Shown piece by piece: positions 48,044-57,080 of a stretch of DNA of 64,000 nt; position 1 is the first letter of the stretch; each line of letters begins with the position of its first letter. The translations under genes and the position numbers were made by a program. Origin of the DNA: Trueperaceae bacterium (GTDB taxonomy: Bacteria > Deinococcota > Deinococci > Deinococcales > Trueperaceae); the NCBI GenBank assembly GCA_023954415.1, contig JAMLIB010000001.1, positions 390,001-454,000 on the forward strand, given 5' to 3'. The notes under the pieces are model-generated. The model had not been told where the DNA came from and did not search any database. It saw only the letters and a program-made list of their open reading frames with translations.

Positions 48044-49149
48044 AACTCCTTCTGCACCAGCCGGTACGTCTTGTAGCGCTTCCCTCCGACCGCCTCGATG
48101 GCCCGGTTGATGGCGTGGTTGTCCTCCAGGGTCCAGCCGCACTCGCCCTCTTCGATGCCGACCGCCTTGGAGCGACGCACGACCTCGTCGATGAGCACCA
48201 GGTCGAAGCCGCGGTTGCGGTGCTCGGGCAGCACGCCGAGGATCATGAGCCGGGCGCGGTTCACGATCCGCTTGCGCCGGAGCAGCGGGAGGATCCCGGT
48301 GATGAGACGACCGTCGAAACGCGCCAGGACCTGGTTGAGGTCCGGGACGGCGATGCACACGGCGACCGGCTCGCCCTTGTACTCGAGGAACAGCGCCATC
48401 TCCGGATCGACGATCATCTTGAGGTCGTTGGCCAGGTGTTCGATCTCGGAGTTCGTGAAGGGGACGTTGCCCCAGTTCTTCTCCCAGGCCGCGTGGTGGA
48501 TGCGCTGGAGGACCTTCACTTCCTGGTGGATGCGCTTCATGTCGGCCGTCCTGATCACCGGCCGGTACCGCTCGCGCGCCCGGTCGACGAGGCGCTTGAC
48601 GCGCTCGGGGACCCGGCCCTCGTTGACGAGGTGGAAGGCGTACAGGTCCTTGACCTTGGCGTAGCCGGCGGCCGTCGCCCAGGCGAGGTACTTGGCGGGG
48701 CTCTGCGGCATCATCACGTAGGGCAGCTCGTCGAAGGCGTCGAGCTGGAAGCCGGCGCCGTCGTTCATCGTCGGGTTGACCGGCCCGCGCAGCGCGCGCC
48801 TGCCCAAGCTACGCGCCTCCGCCTCCACCGCGGCGAACAGCGCCGCGGCCACCGCCTCGTTCTCGGCCTCGAAGAAGCCGAAGAAGGCGAGGTCGTCCTC
48901 CGGGTGGGTCTCGTTGTGGAGGTCGTCGTCGAGCAGCGCGATGCGGCCGACGACCTTGCCGCCTTCGCGCGCCAGGTAGAGGGTGGCGCGCGCGTGCTCG
49001 AAGAACGGGTTCTTCTTGGGGTCGAGGAGCTCGAACTGGGAGACACGCAGCGGCGCCACCCACGTGGGGTCCGACGCGTACTTCCGGTAGGGGTAGAGGA
49101 CGAACTCCTTGAACGCTCGGCGACCGCTGACGCGCTCGACGTTGACCAT
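48040..49149 (-). CDS. GNAT-fold N-acyltransferase, bacterial ceramide synthase-like
   Basis: 369 residues. The segment GPVNPTMNDGAGFQLDAF, then ELPYVMMPQSPAKYLAWAT and YAKVKDLYAFHL, has the shape I recall for the large GNAT-like family of bCerS (GP..x.N.E.G.L.DGFD.PP..M.YNP.YY ... GF.K.KDL.AY). A typical GNAT core follows (LMILGVLPEHRNRGFDLVLI). In Caulobacter bCerS N-acylates the long-chain base. The gene lies 7 bases after the SPT-like gene and overlaps the CPBP gene by 4. If it is not bCerS it is still an N-acyltransferase-like protein. Confidence 0.72.
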   Translation of the reverse strand: MVNVERVSGRRAFKEFVLYPYRKYASDPTWVAPLRVSQFELLDPKKNPFFEHARATLYLAREGGKVVGRIALLDDDLHNETHPEDDLAFFGFFEAENEAVAAALFAAVEAEARSLGRRALRGPVNPTMNDGAGFQLDAFDELPYVMMPQSPAKYLAWATAAGYAKVKDLYAFHLVNEGRVPERVKRLVDRARERYRPVIRTADMKRIHQEVKVLQRIHHAAWEKNWGNVPFTNSEIEHLANDLKMIVDPEMALFLEYKGEPVAVCIAVPDLNQVLARFDGRLITGILPLLRRKRIVNRARLMILGVLPEHRNRGFDLVLIDEVVRRSKAVGIEEGECGWTLEDNHAINRAIEAVGGKRYKTYRLVQKEL

Positions 49150-49156
49150 GCGCGCT

Positions 49157-50404
49157 CTAGATGACGCCGAAACGCCTGCCGACCTCCGCGAATGCGTGCA
49201 GGAGGCGGTCGAGGTGCTCGGGCTCGTGGTTGGCGTTGACGCTCGTGCGGATGATGGACCTGCCAGGGGCCACGCCTGGTGGCAGGGCGGGCGTCGTGAA
49301 GACGCCTAGTTCCCAGAGCGCCTTCCAGAACGCCATGGCGAGCTCGTCCGGCCCGATCAGGACGGGCACGATCGGGGTCTGCGACCCGAGGGTGTCGAAC
49401 CCGAGCGCGTTCATGCCGTCCCGCAGGTGCTTCACGTTGCGCCAGAGCTTGTCGAGGTGCTCCGGTTCCGACTCGATGATGTCGAGGGCCTCGAGGGCGG
49501 CGGCCATCTGCATGGCCGGCAGGGCCGCGGTGAAGATGAAGGGCCTGGCATGGTGCTTGACGTAGTTCACCACCGCGCGGTCGCCGGCCATGAAGCCGCC
49601 CACGCTGGCGAACGACTTGGAGAAGGTGCCGACGATGACATCGACCTCGTGCTCGAGCCCGAAATGCTCGCCCGTGCCGCGGCCGTGCTTGCCGAGGACG
49701 CCGCTGGCGTGGGCGTCGTCGACGATAAGGCGCGCACCGTAACGCTTCTTCAGCCTCACGATGCCCGGCAGGTCGGCGATATGGCCGCTCATCGAGAACA
49801 CGCCGTCCGTGACGATGATCCTGCCGCCCGGCTTGCCGGCGTCCGCCTCGAGCATGCGCTCCAGGTCGGCCAGGTCGCCGTGCTCGTACTTGCGCAAAGT
49901 AGCGTAGGAGAGGCGCGCGGCGTCGTAGAGCGAGGCGTGGTTCTCCCGGTCGTAGTAGAGGATGTCGTGCCTGCCGGCGAGCGCGGAGACGACGGAGAGG
50001 CAGCCGAGGAAGCCGGCACTGAACGTCAGGACGGCTTCGCGCTGGAAGAAGAGGGCGAGGCGGCGCTCGAGCTCCTCGTGCAGCGTCAGGGTGCCCGTCA
50101 GGAAGCGCGAGCCCGTGCAGCTCGTGCCGAAGTCGTCTAGGGCGCGCCTGGCCGCCTCCTTGAGGCGCGGGTCCTGGGTCAGCCCCAGGTAGTCGTTCGA
50201 GCCCGTGATGACCATCTCCCGGCCCGCGACCGTGACCGTGCCGCCGTGCTGCGAGGCGATGGCCTTGAAGTACGGGTGCATGCCCATGCTCACGGCCTCG
50301 TCCGCCCTGCGGAACTGGAGGGCCTTCGTGAACGCGTCCTGCGCCTTGGCTACCGGCGCCCTGTCACTTCCGCTGGGCATGACCTCTGACAAAATCTCCT
50401 CCAT
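49157..50404 (-). CDS. Alpha-oxoamine synthase, serine palmitoyltransferase-like
   Basis: 415 residues from the ATG at 50404. The PLP fold-type I family is clear (SNDYLGLTQDPRL, TGSRFLTGTLTLHEELE). The pattern points to SPT rather than KBL or BioF: GVFSMSGHIADLP, DDAHASGVLGKHGRGTGEHFGL, and GTFSKSFASVGGF with the PLP lysine. SPT condenses serine with an acyl thioester into 3-ketosphinganine. It is the first gene of the eight-gene run. TAGGAT (50425-50430) lies 20 bases upstream. The long open frame further upstream looks non-coding. Confidence 0.85.
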   Translation of the reverse strand: MEEILSEVMPSGSDRAPVAKAQDAFTKALQFRRADEAVSMGMHPYFKAIASQHGGTVTVAGREMVITGSNDYLGLTQDPRLKEAARRALDDFGTSCTGSRFLTGTLTLHEELERRLALFFQREAVLTFSAGFLGCLSVVSALAGRHDILYYDRENHASLYDAARLSYATLRKYEHGDLADLERMLEADAGKPGGRIIVTDGVFSMSGHIADLPGIVRLKKRYGARLIVDDAHASGVLGKHGRGTGEHFGLEHEVDVIVGTFSKSFASVGGFMAGDRAVVNYVKHHARPFIFTAALPAMQMAAALEALDIIESEPEHLDKLWRNVKHLRDGMNALGFDTLGSQTPIVPVLIGPDELAMAFWKALWELGVFTTPALPPGVAPGRSIIRTSVNANHEPEHLDRLLHAFAEVGRRFGVI

Positions 50405-50626
50405 TTTGCTTCTCGCTTCGGCCGATCCTAGCACCCCTGGGGATAGCAGGCTAGCCACGCGGGCGCGCGCGACGGCCGGGGCCTCCAGCGCGGCCCGCCC
50501 ACCCCGCTTGCGTGCCGGGTCGCGCCGCTCGCGCGCCGCCCACGCCGACCGGGCTCGGACGACGGCGGGAAGGCGGCGCCAGCCGATGTGAGAGGCGCGA
50601 CACGACGGCGGACGGGGCCGCGCTGA

Positions 50627-50632
50627 TAGAAT
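50627..50632 (+). promoter_or_regulatory. -10 hexamer TAGAAT, leaderless start
   Basis: TAGAAT ends 6 bases before the GTG at 50639 and fixes the start of the rightward GNAT gene. It faces the leftward SPT-like promoter across the divergent region. Confidence 0.55.
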
Positions 50633-50638
50633 CCCCTG

Positions 50639-51244
50639 GTGCCCCGACGCGGCGACGCGCATCACGTTCGGCGCTTCGGACAGCGGCGTGACGACAGCGC
50701 TCTGACCCAAGAGGTGACCGGCTTGCTTCCGACTCTCTCCCCGGTGCGTACGCGCGCCGCCTCGGCCGCCGACGCGGCCACCATCCAGGAGCTGTACCAG
50801 GCGACCCCGGGCTACTTCGAGGTCATCTCGATCCCGGTGCCTACCGTCGACGAGGTCCGCACCGACCTTGCCACCGCCTCGAACGACCCACGCCGGCACG
50901 TCGAGATCGTGCTCGTCGAGCCCGAGAGCGCAGGCGCGGGGGCGGGCATCGACCCCGTTACGGGAGCGGCCGTGGTCGGCTACCTCGACTACAAGCTCGA
51001 CTACCCGGAGGCGGGGGACGCCACCGTCAACCTGATGCTCGTGCGAGGCGACATGCAGAGTCACGGCATCGGTCGCGCATGCGCCCTCGACCTGGAAGGG
51101 CGCCTCAAGGGGCGCAGCCGGCGGCTGCTCGCGAGCATCTACGGGGAGAACCCGCGCGCCAAGGCGTTCTGGGAGAGCCTCGGTTACCGCTTCGCCATCG
51201 ACGCCCGCCCGCTCCTCGAGTGGTACGCGAAGCGGCTAGCGTGA
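50639..51244 (+). CDS. GNAT-family N-acetyltransferase
   Basis: 201 residues. The core begins VRTRAASAADAATIQELY and has the acetyl-CoA loop (LMLVRGDMQSHGIGRACALDLE) and a late NPRAKAFWESLGYRF. The substrate is not predictable. A basic stretch of about 35 residues precedes the core; the TAGAAT 6 bases before this GTG is the reason to include it. Confidence 0.82.
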   Translation: MPRRGDAHHVRRFGQRRDDSALTQEVTGLLPTLSPVRTRAASAADAATIQELYQATPGYFEVISIPVPTVDEVRTDLATASNDPRRHVEIVLVEPESAGAGAGIDPVTGAAVVGYLDYKLDYPEAGDATVNLMLVRGDMQSHGIGRACALDLEGRLKGRSRRLLASIYGENPRAKAFWESLGYRFAIDARPLLEWYAKRLA

Positions 51245-51272
51245 GCCGGTGTCCCGTCGTGAGGATGGTCCT

Positions 51273-52196
51273 ATGAGCGACCGGGTCCTCGACGTCGTGA
51301 GCGTTTCGCTCGGCTCGGTGAAGCGCGACACGGACCAGGAGGTCGAGGTGCTCGGCAGGCGCGTGCGCCTCAGGCGCGTCGGCACGGGCGGCGATCTCGC
51401 GGCGGCGCGCGCCATGATCGCGGAGCTCGACGGCAAGGTCGACGCCATCGGGCTGGGCGGCATCGACCTCTACTTCGCCGTCAAGGACAAGCGCTACTAC
51501 GTGCGCGACGCGTTGCGCCTGGCGCGCGCCGCCACGCTCACGCCCGTGGTCTGCGGCGCCGGCCTCAAGAACACGTTGGAGCGTATGAGCATCAGGGCGC
51601 TCGCCTCTACGCTCGCCTGGCCCGGCAGGCGCGTCCTGATGGTGTCCGCCGTCGACCGCTTCGGCATGGCCGAGGAGCTGGCGCGCCAGGGCGCGGACGT
51701 CTTCTACGGCGACGTCGTGTTCGCGCTCGGCCTGCCCGTGCCCGTCCGCACGCTAGGGGGTCTGGTGCGCCTCGCCAACGTGCTGGCGCCCATCGTCGTG
51801 CAGGTGCCCTTCAAGTGGCTGTACCCGACCGGGAGCGCTCAGGAGAAGGAGCCGGACGAGCGCAAGTTCGCCCGCTATTACGACTGGGCCGAGGTCCTGG
51901 CCGGCGACTGGCACTTCATCAAGCGTTATGCCCCGGCCTCGCTCGCCGGCAAGGTCGTGCTGACGAACACGACGACCTCCGATGACGTGGAGTTCCTCCG
52001 GCTCAGGGGGGCGAGCAAGCTGATCACGACCACGCCGCGCTTCGGTGGACGGAGCGTCGGCACGAACCTGCTCGAGGCGACCTTCGTCGCCATGGAGGGC
52101 GCCAAGGGCGAGCTGACGCCGGAGCGCTACGCCGAGCTCGTCACGGCCGCCCGCCTCGAGCCGACCGTCATCGACCTGCGGGCCGGGGCGGGCTAG
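51273..52196 (+). CDS. Conserved Deinococcota protein (often called quinate 5-dehydrogenase)
   Basis: 307 residues from the ATG at 51273, with GAGGA 8 bases upstream. Recognisable segments are IGLGGIDLYFAVKDKRYYVRDA, VVCGAGLKNTLER and VLTNTTTSDDVEFLRLRGA. From memory, homologues in Thermus and Deinococcus carry the name quinate 5-dehydrogenase. I see no normal GxGxxG dinucleotide motif, so the enzyme name is doubtful. It starts 28 bases after the GNAT stop, probably on the same transcript. Confidence 0.55.
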   Translation: MSDRVLDVVSVSLGSVKRDTDQEVEVLGRRVRLRRVGTGGDLAAARAMIAELDGKVDAIGLGGIDLYFAVKDKRYYVRDALRLARAATLTPVVCGAGLKNTLERMSIRALASTLAWPGRRVLMVSAVDRFGMAEELARQGADVFYGDVVFALGLPVPVRTLGGLVRLANVLAPIVVQVPFKWLYPTGSAQEKEPDERKFARYYDWAEVLAGDWHFIKRYAPASLAGKVVLTNTTTSDDVEFLRLRGASKLITTTPRFGGRSVGTNLLEATFVAMEGAKGELTPERYAELVTAARLEPTVIDLRAGAG

Positions 52197-52264
52197 GCCG
52201 TCGCCCCGGGGGCCTGGGCGGCCTAGCGGACCCGGCGGTCGCTAGGCCCTTACGGCCCGGGTGG

Positions 52265-52270
52265 TAAGCT
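52265..52270 (+). promoter_or_regulatory. Possible promoter -10 (TAAGCT) for the efp operon
   Basis: TAAGCT lies about 90 bases before the efp ATG, leaving a leader of about 80 bases. Confidence 0.35.
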
Positions 52271-52357
52271 TGAGCCGTCTTGAGCCCTGCTACCGCGCGG
52301 TCGGGAGCTCGCGAGATCGAGCCGCCCCGCGGCGCAAGCGCGTCGGAGGATTACTAG

Positions 52358-52915
52358 ATGATCAGCGTGACTGACCTGAGGAACGGCACCAAGGTCGAGA
52401 TGGACGGCGGCCTCTGGGAATGCGTCGACTACCAACACCAGAAGATCGGCCGCGGCGGCGCCAAGATGGTGGCCAAGTTCCGCAACCTGGAGACGGGCTC
52501 CATCGTCGAGCGCTCGTTCAACGCCACCGAGAAGCTGCAGGACATCTTCATCGAGTACCGCCAGATGAGCTTCCTCTACGGCGACGGCGACGAGTACACG
52601 TTCATGGACCTCGAGACGTTCGAGCAGCCCATCCTCACCAAGGGCCAGATCGGCGACGGCTCCCGCTTCCTCAAGGAGAACACCGAGGTCACGGTCGACT
52701 ACTACGGCGGCAAGCCGCTCAAGGTCACCCTGCCGAACGTCGTCGAGCTGACGATCGTCGAGACGGACCCCGGCGTGCGCGGCGACACGGTCTCGGGCGG
52801 CTCCAAGCCGGCCAAGCTCGAGTCCGGCGCGGTGGTCAACGTCCCCCTCTTCATCGAACAGGGCGAGGTCATCAGGGTAGACACCCGCTCCGGTGACTAC
52901 CTGGGCAGGGCCTGA
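52358..52915 (+). CDS. efp: Elongation factor P
   Basis: 185 residues. The three-domain EF-P is complete (ISVTDLRNG start, [12 protein letters not shown] centre, [23 protein letters not shown] end). It rescues ribosomes stalled at proline runs. The tip loop reads KIGRGGA, with Arg at position 32 where E. coli has modifiable Lys34, and Ile in place of the usual Pro before the Gly. GGAGGA (52345-52350) is 7 bases before the ATG. It heads the efp-acc-nusB-folD run. Confidence 0.96.
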   Translation: MISVTDLRNGTKVEMDGGLWECVDYQHQKIGRGGAKMVAKFRNLETGSIVERSFNATEKLQDIFIEYRQMSFLYGDGDEYTFMDLETFEQPILTKGQIGDGSRFLKENTEVTVDYYGGKPLKVTLPNVVELTIVETDPGVRGDTVSGGSKPAKLESGAVVNVPLFIEQGEVIRVDTRSGDYLGRA

Positions 52916-52916
52916 C

Positions 52917-53405
<489 letters not shown>

Positions 53406-53413
53406 GTGCGCCC

Positions 53414-54760
53414 GTGAGCGCGATGTTCCGCAAGATCCTCATCGCCAACCGGGGCGAGATCGCGTTGCGCATCCTGCGGGCGGCCCGCGAGCTCGGGGTA
53501 CAGACGGTGGTCGCCTACTCCAAGGCCGACGAGAACTCGCTGCCCGTGCTGCTGGCCGACGAGTCCATCTGCATCGGGCCCGCCCCGGCGCCCGAGAGCT
53601 ACCTCAACGTCCGCAACCTGCTGGCGGCCGCCCTCGTGAGCGGCGCCGAGGCCATCCATCCCGGCTACGGCTTCCTGGCCGAGAACGCGGAGTTCGCCGC
53701 CATGTGCGAGGAGCACGGCCTCACCTTCATCGGTCCGAGGCCCGAGAGCATCTCCCGCATCGGCGACAAGGCGTCCGCGCGCGCGCTGGCCGTCGAGGCC
53801 GGCGTGCCCATCACCCCTGGCAGCGGACCGCTCCCCGACCTGCCCGCCGCCACGCGCTTCGCCGACGAGATCGGCTTCCCCCTCATCCTCAAGGCTTCCG
53901 CCGGCGGGGGCGGCCGCGGCATGCGCGTCGTGCACAACCACTCCGACCTCGAGCGTCAGTTCTACAACGCTCAGGAGGAGGCGCGCGCCGCCTTCGGCAA
54001 CCCCGAGCTCTACATGGAGAAGTACCTCGAGGAGCCCAAGCACATCGAGATCCAGGTGTTCGGCGACGGCGAGGGGAACGTCGTGCACCTCTTCGAGCGC
54101 GACTGCTCCATCCAGCGCCGCTACCAGAAGGTGCTCGAGGAAGGCCCGAGCACGCTCGCGCCCGAGCTCAGGGCCAGCATCGCCGAGTCGGCCGTGCGCC
54201 TCGCCAAGTACATCGACTACCGCGGCGCCGGCACGTGCGAGTTCCTCGTCGACAAGAGCGGCGGCTACTACTTCTCCGAGATGAACACGCGCATCCAGGT
54301 CGAGCACCCCGTCACGGAGATGATCACCCAGACGGACCTGGTACAGGAGCAGTTGCGCGTGGCCGCCGGGCTCGGCATGGCGTTGAAACAGTCCGAGCTC
54401 GCCGTGCGGGGCCACGCCATCGAGCTGCGCGTCAACGCGGAGGACCCGGATCACGACTTCAGGCCGAGCGCGGGCGTGATAACCGACGTGCACTGGCCGG
54501 GAGGCCCCGGCGTCCGCGTCGACTCGCACGTGTACGCCGGCTACCGCATACCCCCCAACTACGACAGCCTGATCGCCAAGATCATCGCCTGGGCGCCGAG
54601 CCGCGAGGAGGCCATCGCCCGGATGGAGCGGGCACTCAAGGAGACCGTCGTGGAGGGCGTCAAGACGACCATCCCGTTCCACCTCAAGGTCCTCGGCAAC
54701 GCCTTCTTCAGGCGCGGCGACGTGTACACGAACTTCATCGCCCGTAGGATGAGCTCATGA
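53414..54760 (+). CDS. accC: Acetyl-CoA carboxylase biotin carboxylase subunit
   Basis: 448 residues. The opening MFRKILIANRGEIALRIL, the ATP-grasp glycine loop KASAGGGGRGMRVV, the catalytic segment FSEMNTRIQVEHPVTEM and a C-terminal NVAEDP-like segment (RVNAEDPDHDFRP) are intact. It carboxylates the biotin on AccB with bicarbonate and ATP. The start may instead be the ATG at 53423, which gives the usual MFRK N-terminus. Its stop overlaps the Asp23 start as ATGA. Confidence 0.96.
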   Translation: MSAMFRKILIANRGEIALRILRAARELGVQTVVAYSKADENSLPVLLADESICIGPAPAPESYLNVRNLLAAALVSGAEAIHPGYGFLAENAEFAAMCEEHGLTFIGPRPESISRIGDKASARALAVEAGVPITPGSGPLPDLPAATRFADEIGFPLILKASAGGGGRGMRVVHNHSDLERQFYNAQEEARAAFGNPELYMEKYLEEPKHIEIQVFGDGEGNVVHLFERDCSIQRRYQKVLEEGPSTLAPELRASIAESAVRLAKYIDYRGAGTCEFLVDKSGGYYFSEMNTRIQVEHPVTEMITQTDLVQEQLRVAAGLGMALKQSELAVRGHAIELRVNAEDPDHDFRPSAGVITDVHWPGGPGVRVDSHVYAGYRIPPNYDSLIAKIIAWAPSREEAIARMERALKETVVEGVKTTIPFHLKVLGNAFFRRGDVYTNFIARRMSS

Positions 54761-55188
54761 CGGAAGGACCCGATCTTGCCATCGCGGGCGACGTGCTCCT
54801 CAACATCGCCCAACTGGCGCTCGAGCAAGTTGAAGGGGTGCGCCCAACGCAGCCGCCCTCCAGCGTCAGCGACCTCCTGGGCGGCAGGCGCGCCCGCGGG
54901 ATCGCCATCGAACGGGACGGGGAGGACGTCTGGGTCGACCTGACGCTTGCCGTCGAGTACGGGGTCGAGATCCCGAAGGCCGCGAGGGCCGCGCAGCAGG
55001 CCGTGCGCGAAGGCATGACCTCCATGACGGGCTTGAACGTCCGGAGCGTGAACGTCGCGGTCGAGGCGGTCGAGCTGGCCGCCGCGGCGTCGCCCTCGGC
55101 ACCCGGCGGCTCGGGTGGGCAGGCGCCGGGTCAGGACCCGTGGGAGCTCGAGGCGACGCGCGAGGGCGGGCCGGCAGCTAGTGAGTAG
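54757..55188 (+). CDS. Asp23/Gls24 family protein (YqhY-like)
   Basis: 143 residues. The Asp23 pattern spans about residues 5-108 (IAGDVLLNIAQLALEQVEGV ... VWVDLTLAVEYGVEIPKAARAAQQAVREGMTSM). The Gly/Pro-rich tail is not conserved. It is the second Asp23 protein in the window and sits between accC and nusB exactly as yqhY does in Bacillus, where it has been linked to control of acetyl-CoA carboxylase. It overlaps accC by 4 and nusB by 8 bases. Confidence 0.87.
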   Translation: MTEGPDLAIAGDVLLNIAQLALEQVEGVRPTQPPSSVSDLLGGRRARGIAIERDGEDVWVDLTLAVEYGVEIPKAARAAQQAVREGMTSMTGLNVRSVNVAVEAVELAAAASPSAPGGSGGQAPGQDPWELEATREGGPAASE

Positions 55189-55756
55189 ACAACGTGCGCG
55201 GGAGCTCGCGTTCCGCACCCTCTTCCAGTCGGAACGCGGGGCGGAGCCGCTCCTGGAAGTATGGCGCAACGTGCGTATCGAGGTGGCGGAGGAGGCTGCG
55301 GAGTCGCCTGAGGACGCCGTCTACGGCGGCGCGCTCGGGTTGGACGACCTGGCGTTCGCCGAGGGGTTGCTGCAGGCCTTCGCCGAGCACCGCGAGGAGC
55401 TCGACGCGCGGCTGGCCGCGGCTATCACCGGCTGGTCGTTCGGCCAGATGGCCCAGACCGACCTGAACGTCCTGCGTATCGCCAGCACGGAGATGAGCTA
55501 CGGCTCCGAGCCGCCCGAGGTGGCCATCGAGATGGCCGTACGGCTCGCCAAGAAGTTCGGTGGCGACGAGTCCGGGAGGTTCGTCAACGGCGTGCTCGCG
55601 AAGCTGATCAGGCAGGACGGGACGCGCGCCGGCGCGGACGCAGCCGGTGGAGCCACCGCCGGCGGGGCGGCGGCGGACCGCGGCGCGGCTGCTCCGGCCG
55701 CCACCCAGGACGCCGCTCGCCAGAGCGCGGAAGCAGGGGATGACGGCAGCGCCTGA
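55181..55756 (+). CDS. nusB: Transcription antitermination factor NusB
   Basis: 191 residues from the GTG at 55181. The all-helical NusB pattern is present: SRQRARELAFRTLFQSE, WSFGQMAQTDLNVLRIASTEM, then EVAIEMAVRLAKKFGGDESGRFVNGVLAKL. NusB with NusE binds boxA RNA in rRNA operons. An Ala/Gly-rich tail of about 45 residues after the core is unusual. It overlaps folD by 17 bases. Confidence 0.94.
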   Translation: MSRQRARELAFRTLFQSERGAEPLLEVWRNVRIEVAEEAAESPEDAVYGGALGLDDLAFAEGLLQAFAEHREELDARLAAAITGWSFGQMAQTDLNVLRIASTEMSYGSEPPEVAIEMAVRLAKKFGGDESGRFVNGVLAKLIRQDGTRAGADAAGGATAGGAAADRGAAAPAATQDAARQSAEAGDDGSA

Positions 55757-56588
55757 GGCGGTGCGGCTCGACGGCAAGGTCGTCTCCGCGGCGGCGGTGG
55801 CGGACCTGCAAGCCGCAGTCGCCGGCCTGGCCTACCGGCCGCAGCTCGTCTTCGTGCGAGTAGGCGAGGACCCCGCCAGCGCCTACTACGTCCGCTCCAA
55901 GGAGAAGCTGGCCGCCAAGGTCGGGGTGCGCTCGCGGACGGTCGTGCTCCCTGAAGGGACCGGGGCGGAGGCGCTCCTCGCGCTGGTCGCGGAGCTGAAC
56001 GCGGACGATGACGTCGACGGCATCCTCGTCCAGCTCCCCGTTCCCGGCGTCGACCCCACCCGCGTGCTCGCCGCGATCGACCCGGCCAAGGACGTCGACG
56101 GGCTCAACCCCGTCAACGTGGGGCGCCTCTGGTCCGGGGGCGACGCGCTCGTGCCGGCCACCCCGCTCGGCGTGTTGGCCCTCCTCGACCATTACGCCGT
56201 GCCGTTGGCTGGCAAGCGGGCGGTGGTCGTCGGCCGCTCCAACCTCGTCGGCAAGCCGCTCGCCGCCTTGCTGCTGCAGCGCGACGCCACCGTGACGATC
56301 GCCCACTCCCGCACGCGCGACCTCGGCGCTCTCACGCGGGAAGCGGACGTACTCGTAGCGGCCGTCGGGAGGCCGCGCCTGATAACGCCAGATATGGTCA
56401 AGCCGGGCAGCGCCGTCCTCGACGTCGGCCTGACGCGTGAGGACGGCGCCATCGTGGGCGACGTGCATCCGGGCGTCGCCGGCGTCGCCGGCCACCTGAC
56501 GCCCATGCCGGGGGGAACGGGGCTCATGACCGTCGTCATGGTCATAGCGAACACGCTCACGGCCGCCAGGCGGCGGCGGGGCGCATGA
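55740..56588 (+). CDS. folD: Methylenetetrahydrofolate dehydrogenase/cyclohydrolase FolD
   Basis: 282 residues from the ATG at 55740. The folate-site motif YYVRSKEKLA with its Tyr and Lys pair, DGILVQLPVPG, and the nucleotide motif VVGRSNLVGKPLAALLL are all present, as is the closing TPMPGGTGLMTVVMVIANT. It interconverts one-carbon folates. ATGA overlap with the next gene. Confidence 0.96.
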   Translation: MTAAPEAVRLDGKVVSAAAVADLQAAVAGLAYRPQLVFVRVGEDPASAYYVRSKEKLAAKVGVRSRTVVLPEGTGAEALLALVAELNADDDVDGILVQLPVPGVDPTRVLAAIDPAKDVDGLNPVNVGRLWSGGDALVPATPLGVLALLDHYAVPLAGKRAVVVGRSNLVGKPLAALLLQRDATVTIAHSRTRDLGALTREADVLVAAVGRPRLITPDMVKPGSAVLDVGLTREDGAIVGDVHPGVAGVAGHLTPMPGGTGLMTVVMVIANTLTAARRRRGA

Positions 56589-57028
56589 GCGGGGTCATCG
56601 GGAACCTGGCACTCTGGTCGGCCGTGGTGGCGACCGTCGTCGCGCAGGTCCTCAAGGTCGCCCTCGTCTTGATAACGGAGCGGCGCTTCGCCCCGGAACG
56701 GCTCCTGGATACCGGCGGCATGCCTTCTTCGCACACGGCTTCCGTCACGGCTCTCGCGACGAGCATCGGCCTGCTCTACGGCTGGGGTAGCCCGACGTTC
56801 GCGATAGCCGCCGTGTTCGGCTCCATCGTGATGTACGACGCCACGGGCATCCGCAGGGCCGCCGGTCAGCAGGCCGAGGCCATCAACGAGCTCGTGAAGG
56901 AGCTCGCGCACCTGTTCGACGCCGGCTTCCAGCCGAAGGCCCTCAAGACCCTCCTGGGCCATACCTACCCTCAGGTGTTCGCCGGCGCCGTCCTCGGCAT
57001 CCTGACGGCGGTCCTGATCGTTCTCTGA
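56585..57028 (+). CDS. DUF212 (divergent PAP2) membrane protein, YuiD-like
   Basis: 147 residues with about four hydrophobic segments. DTGGMPSSHTASVTALATSIGLLYG keeps the PSSH part of the PAP2 site, and GSIVMYDATGIRRAAGQQAEAIN is the family signature. Such proteins are presumed lipid-phosphate or membrane-linked phosphatases, but activity is unproven. It is the last gene of the rightward efp run. Confidence 0.87.
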   Translation: MSGVIGNLALWSAVVATVVAQVLKVALVLITERRFAPERLLDTGGMPSSHTASVTALATSIGLLYGWGSPTFAIAAVFGSIVMYDATGIRRAAGQQAEAINELVKELAHLFDAGFQPKALKTLLGHTYPQVFAGAVLGILTAVLIVL

Positions 57029-57080
57029 GGGCGCGGGCCGGCACCCGCCGTCGAGGCGGCCGGGGCGATCAGCACGCCGC

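Noticed and set aside
48040-50404. Threonine breakdown pair (KBL plus Tdh) or biotin synthesis (BioF)
   Set aside because: No threonine dehydrogenase or other bio gene is nearby, the PLP-lysine segment GTFSKSFASVGGF is SPT-like, and the next genes are lipid-type.
49157-51064. Very long open frame extending the SPT-like gene about 220 codons upstream
   Set aside because: The upstream part crosses the divergent promoter region and runs antisense through the GNAT gene. The protein family starts at the ATG at 50404, behind a TAGGAT hexamer.
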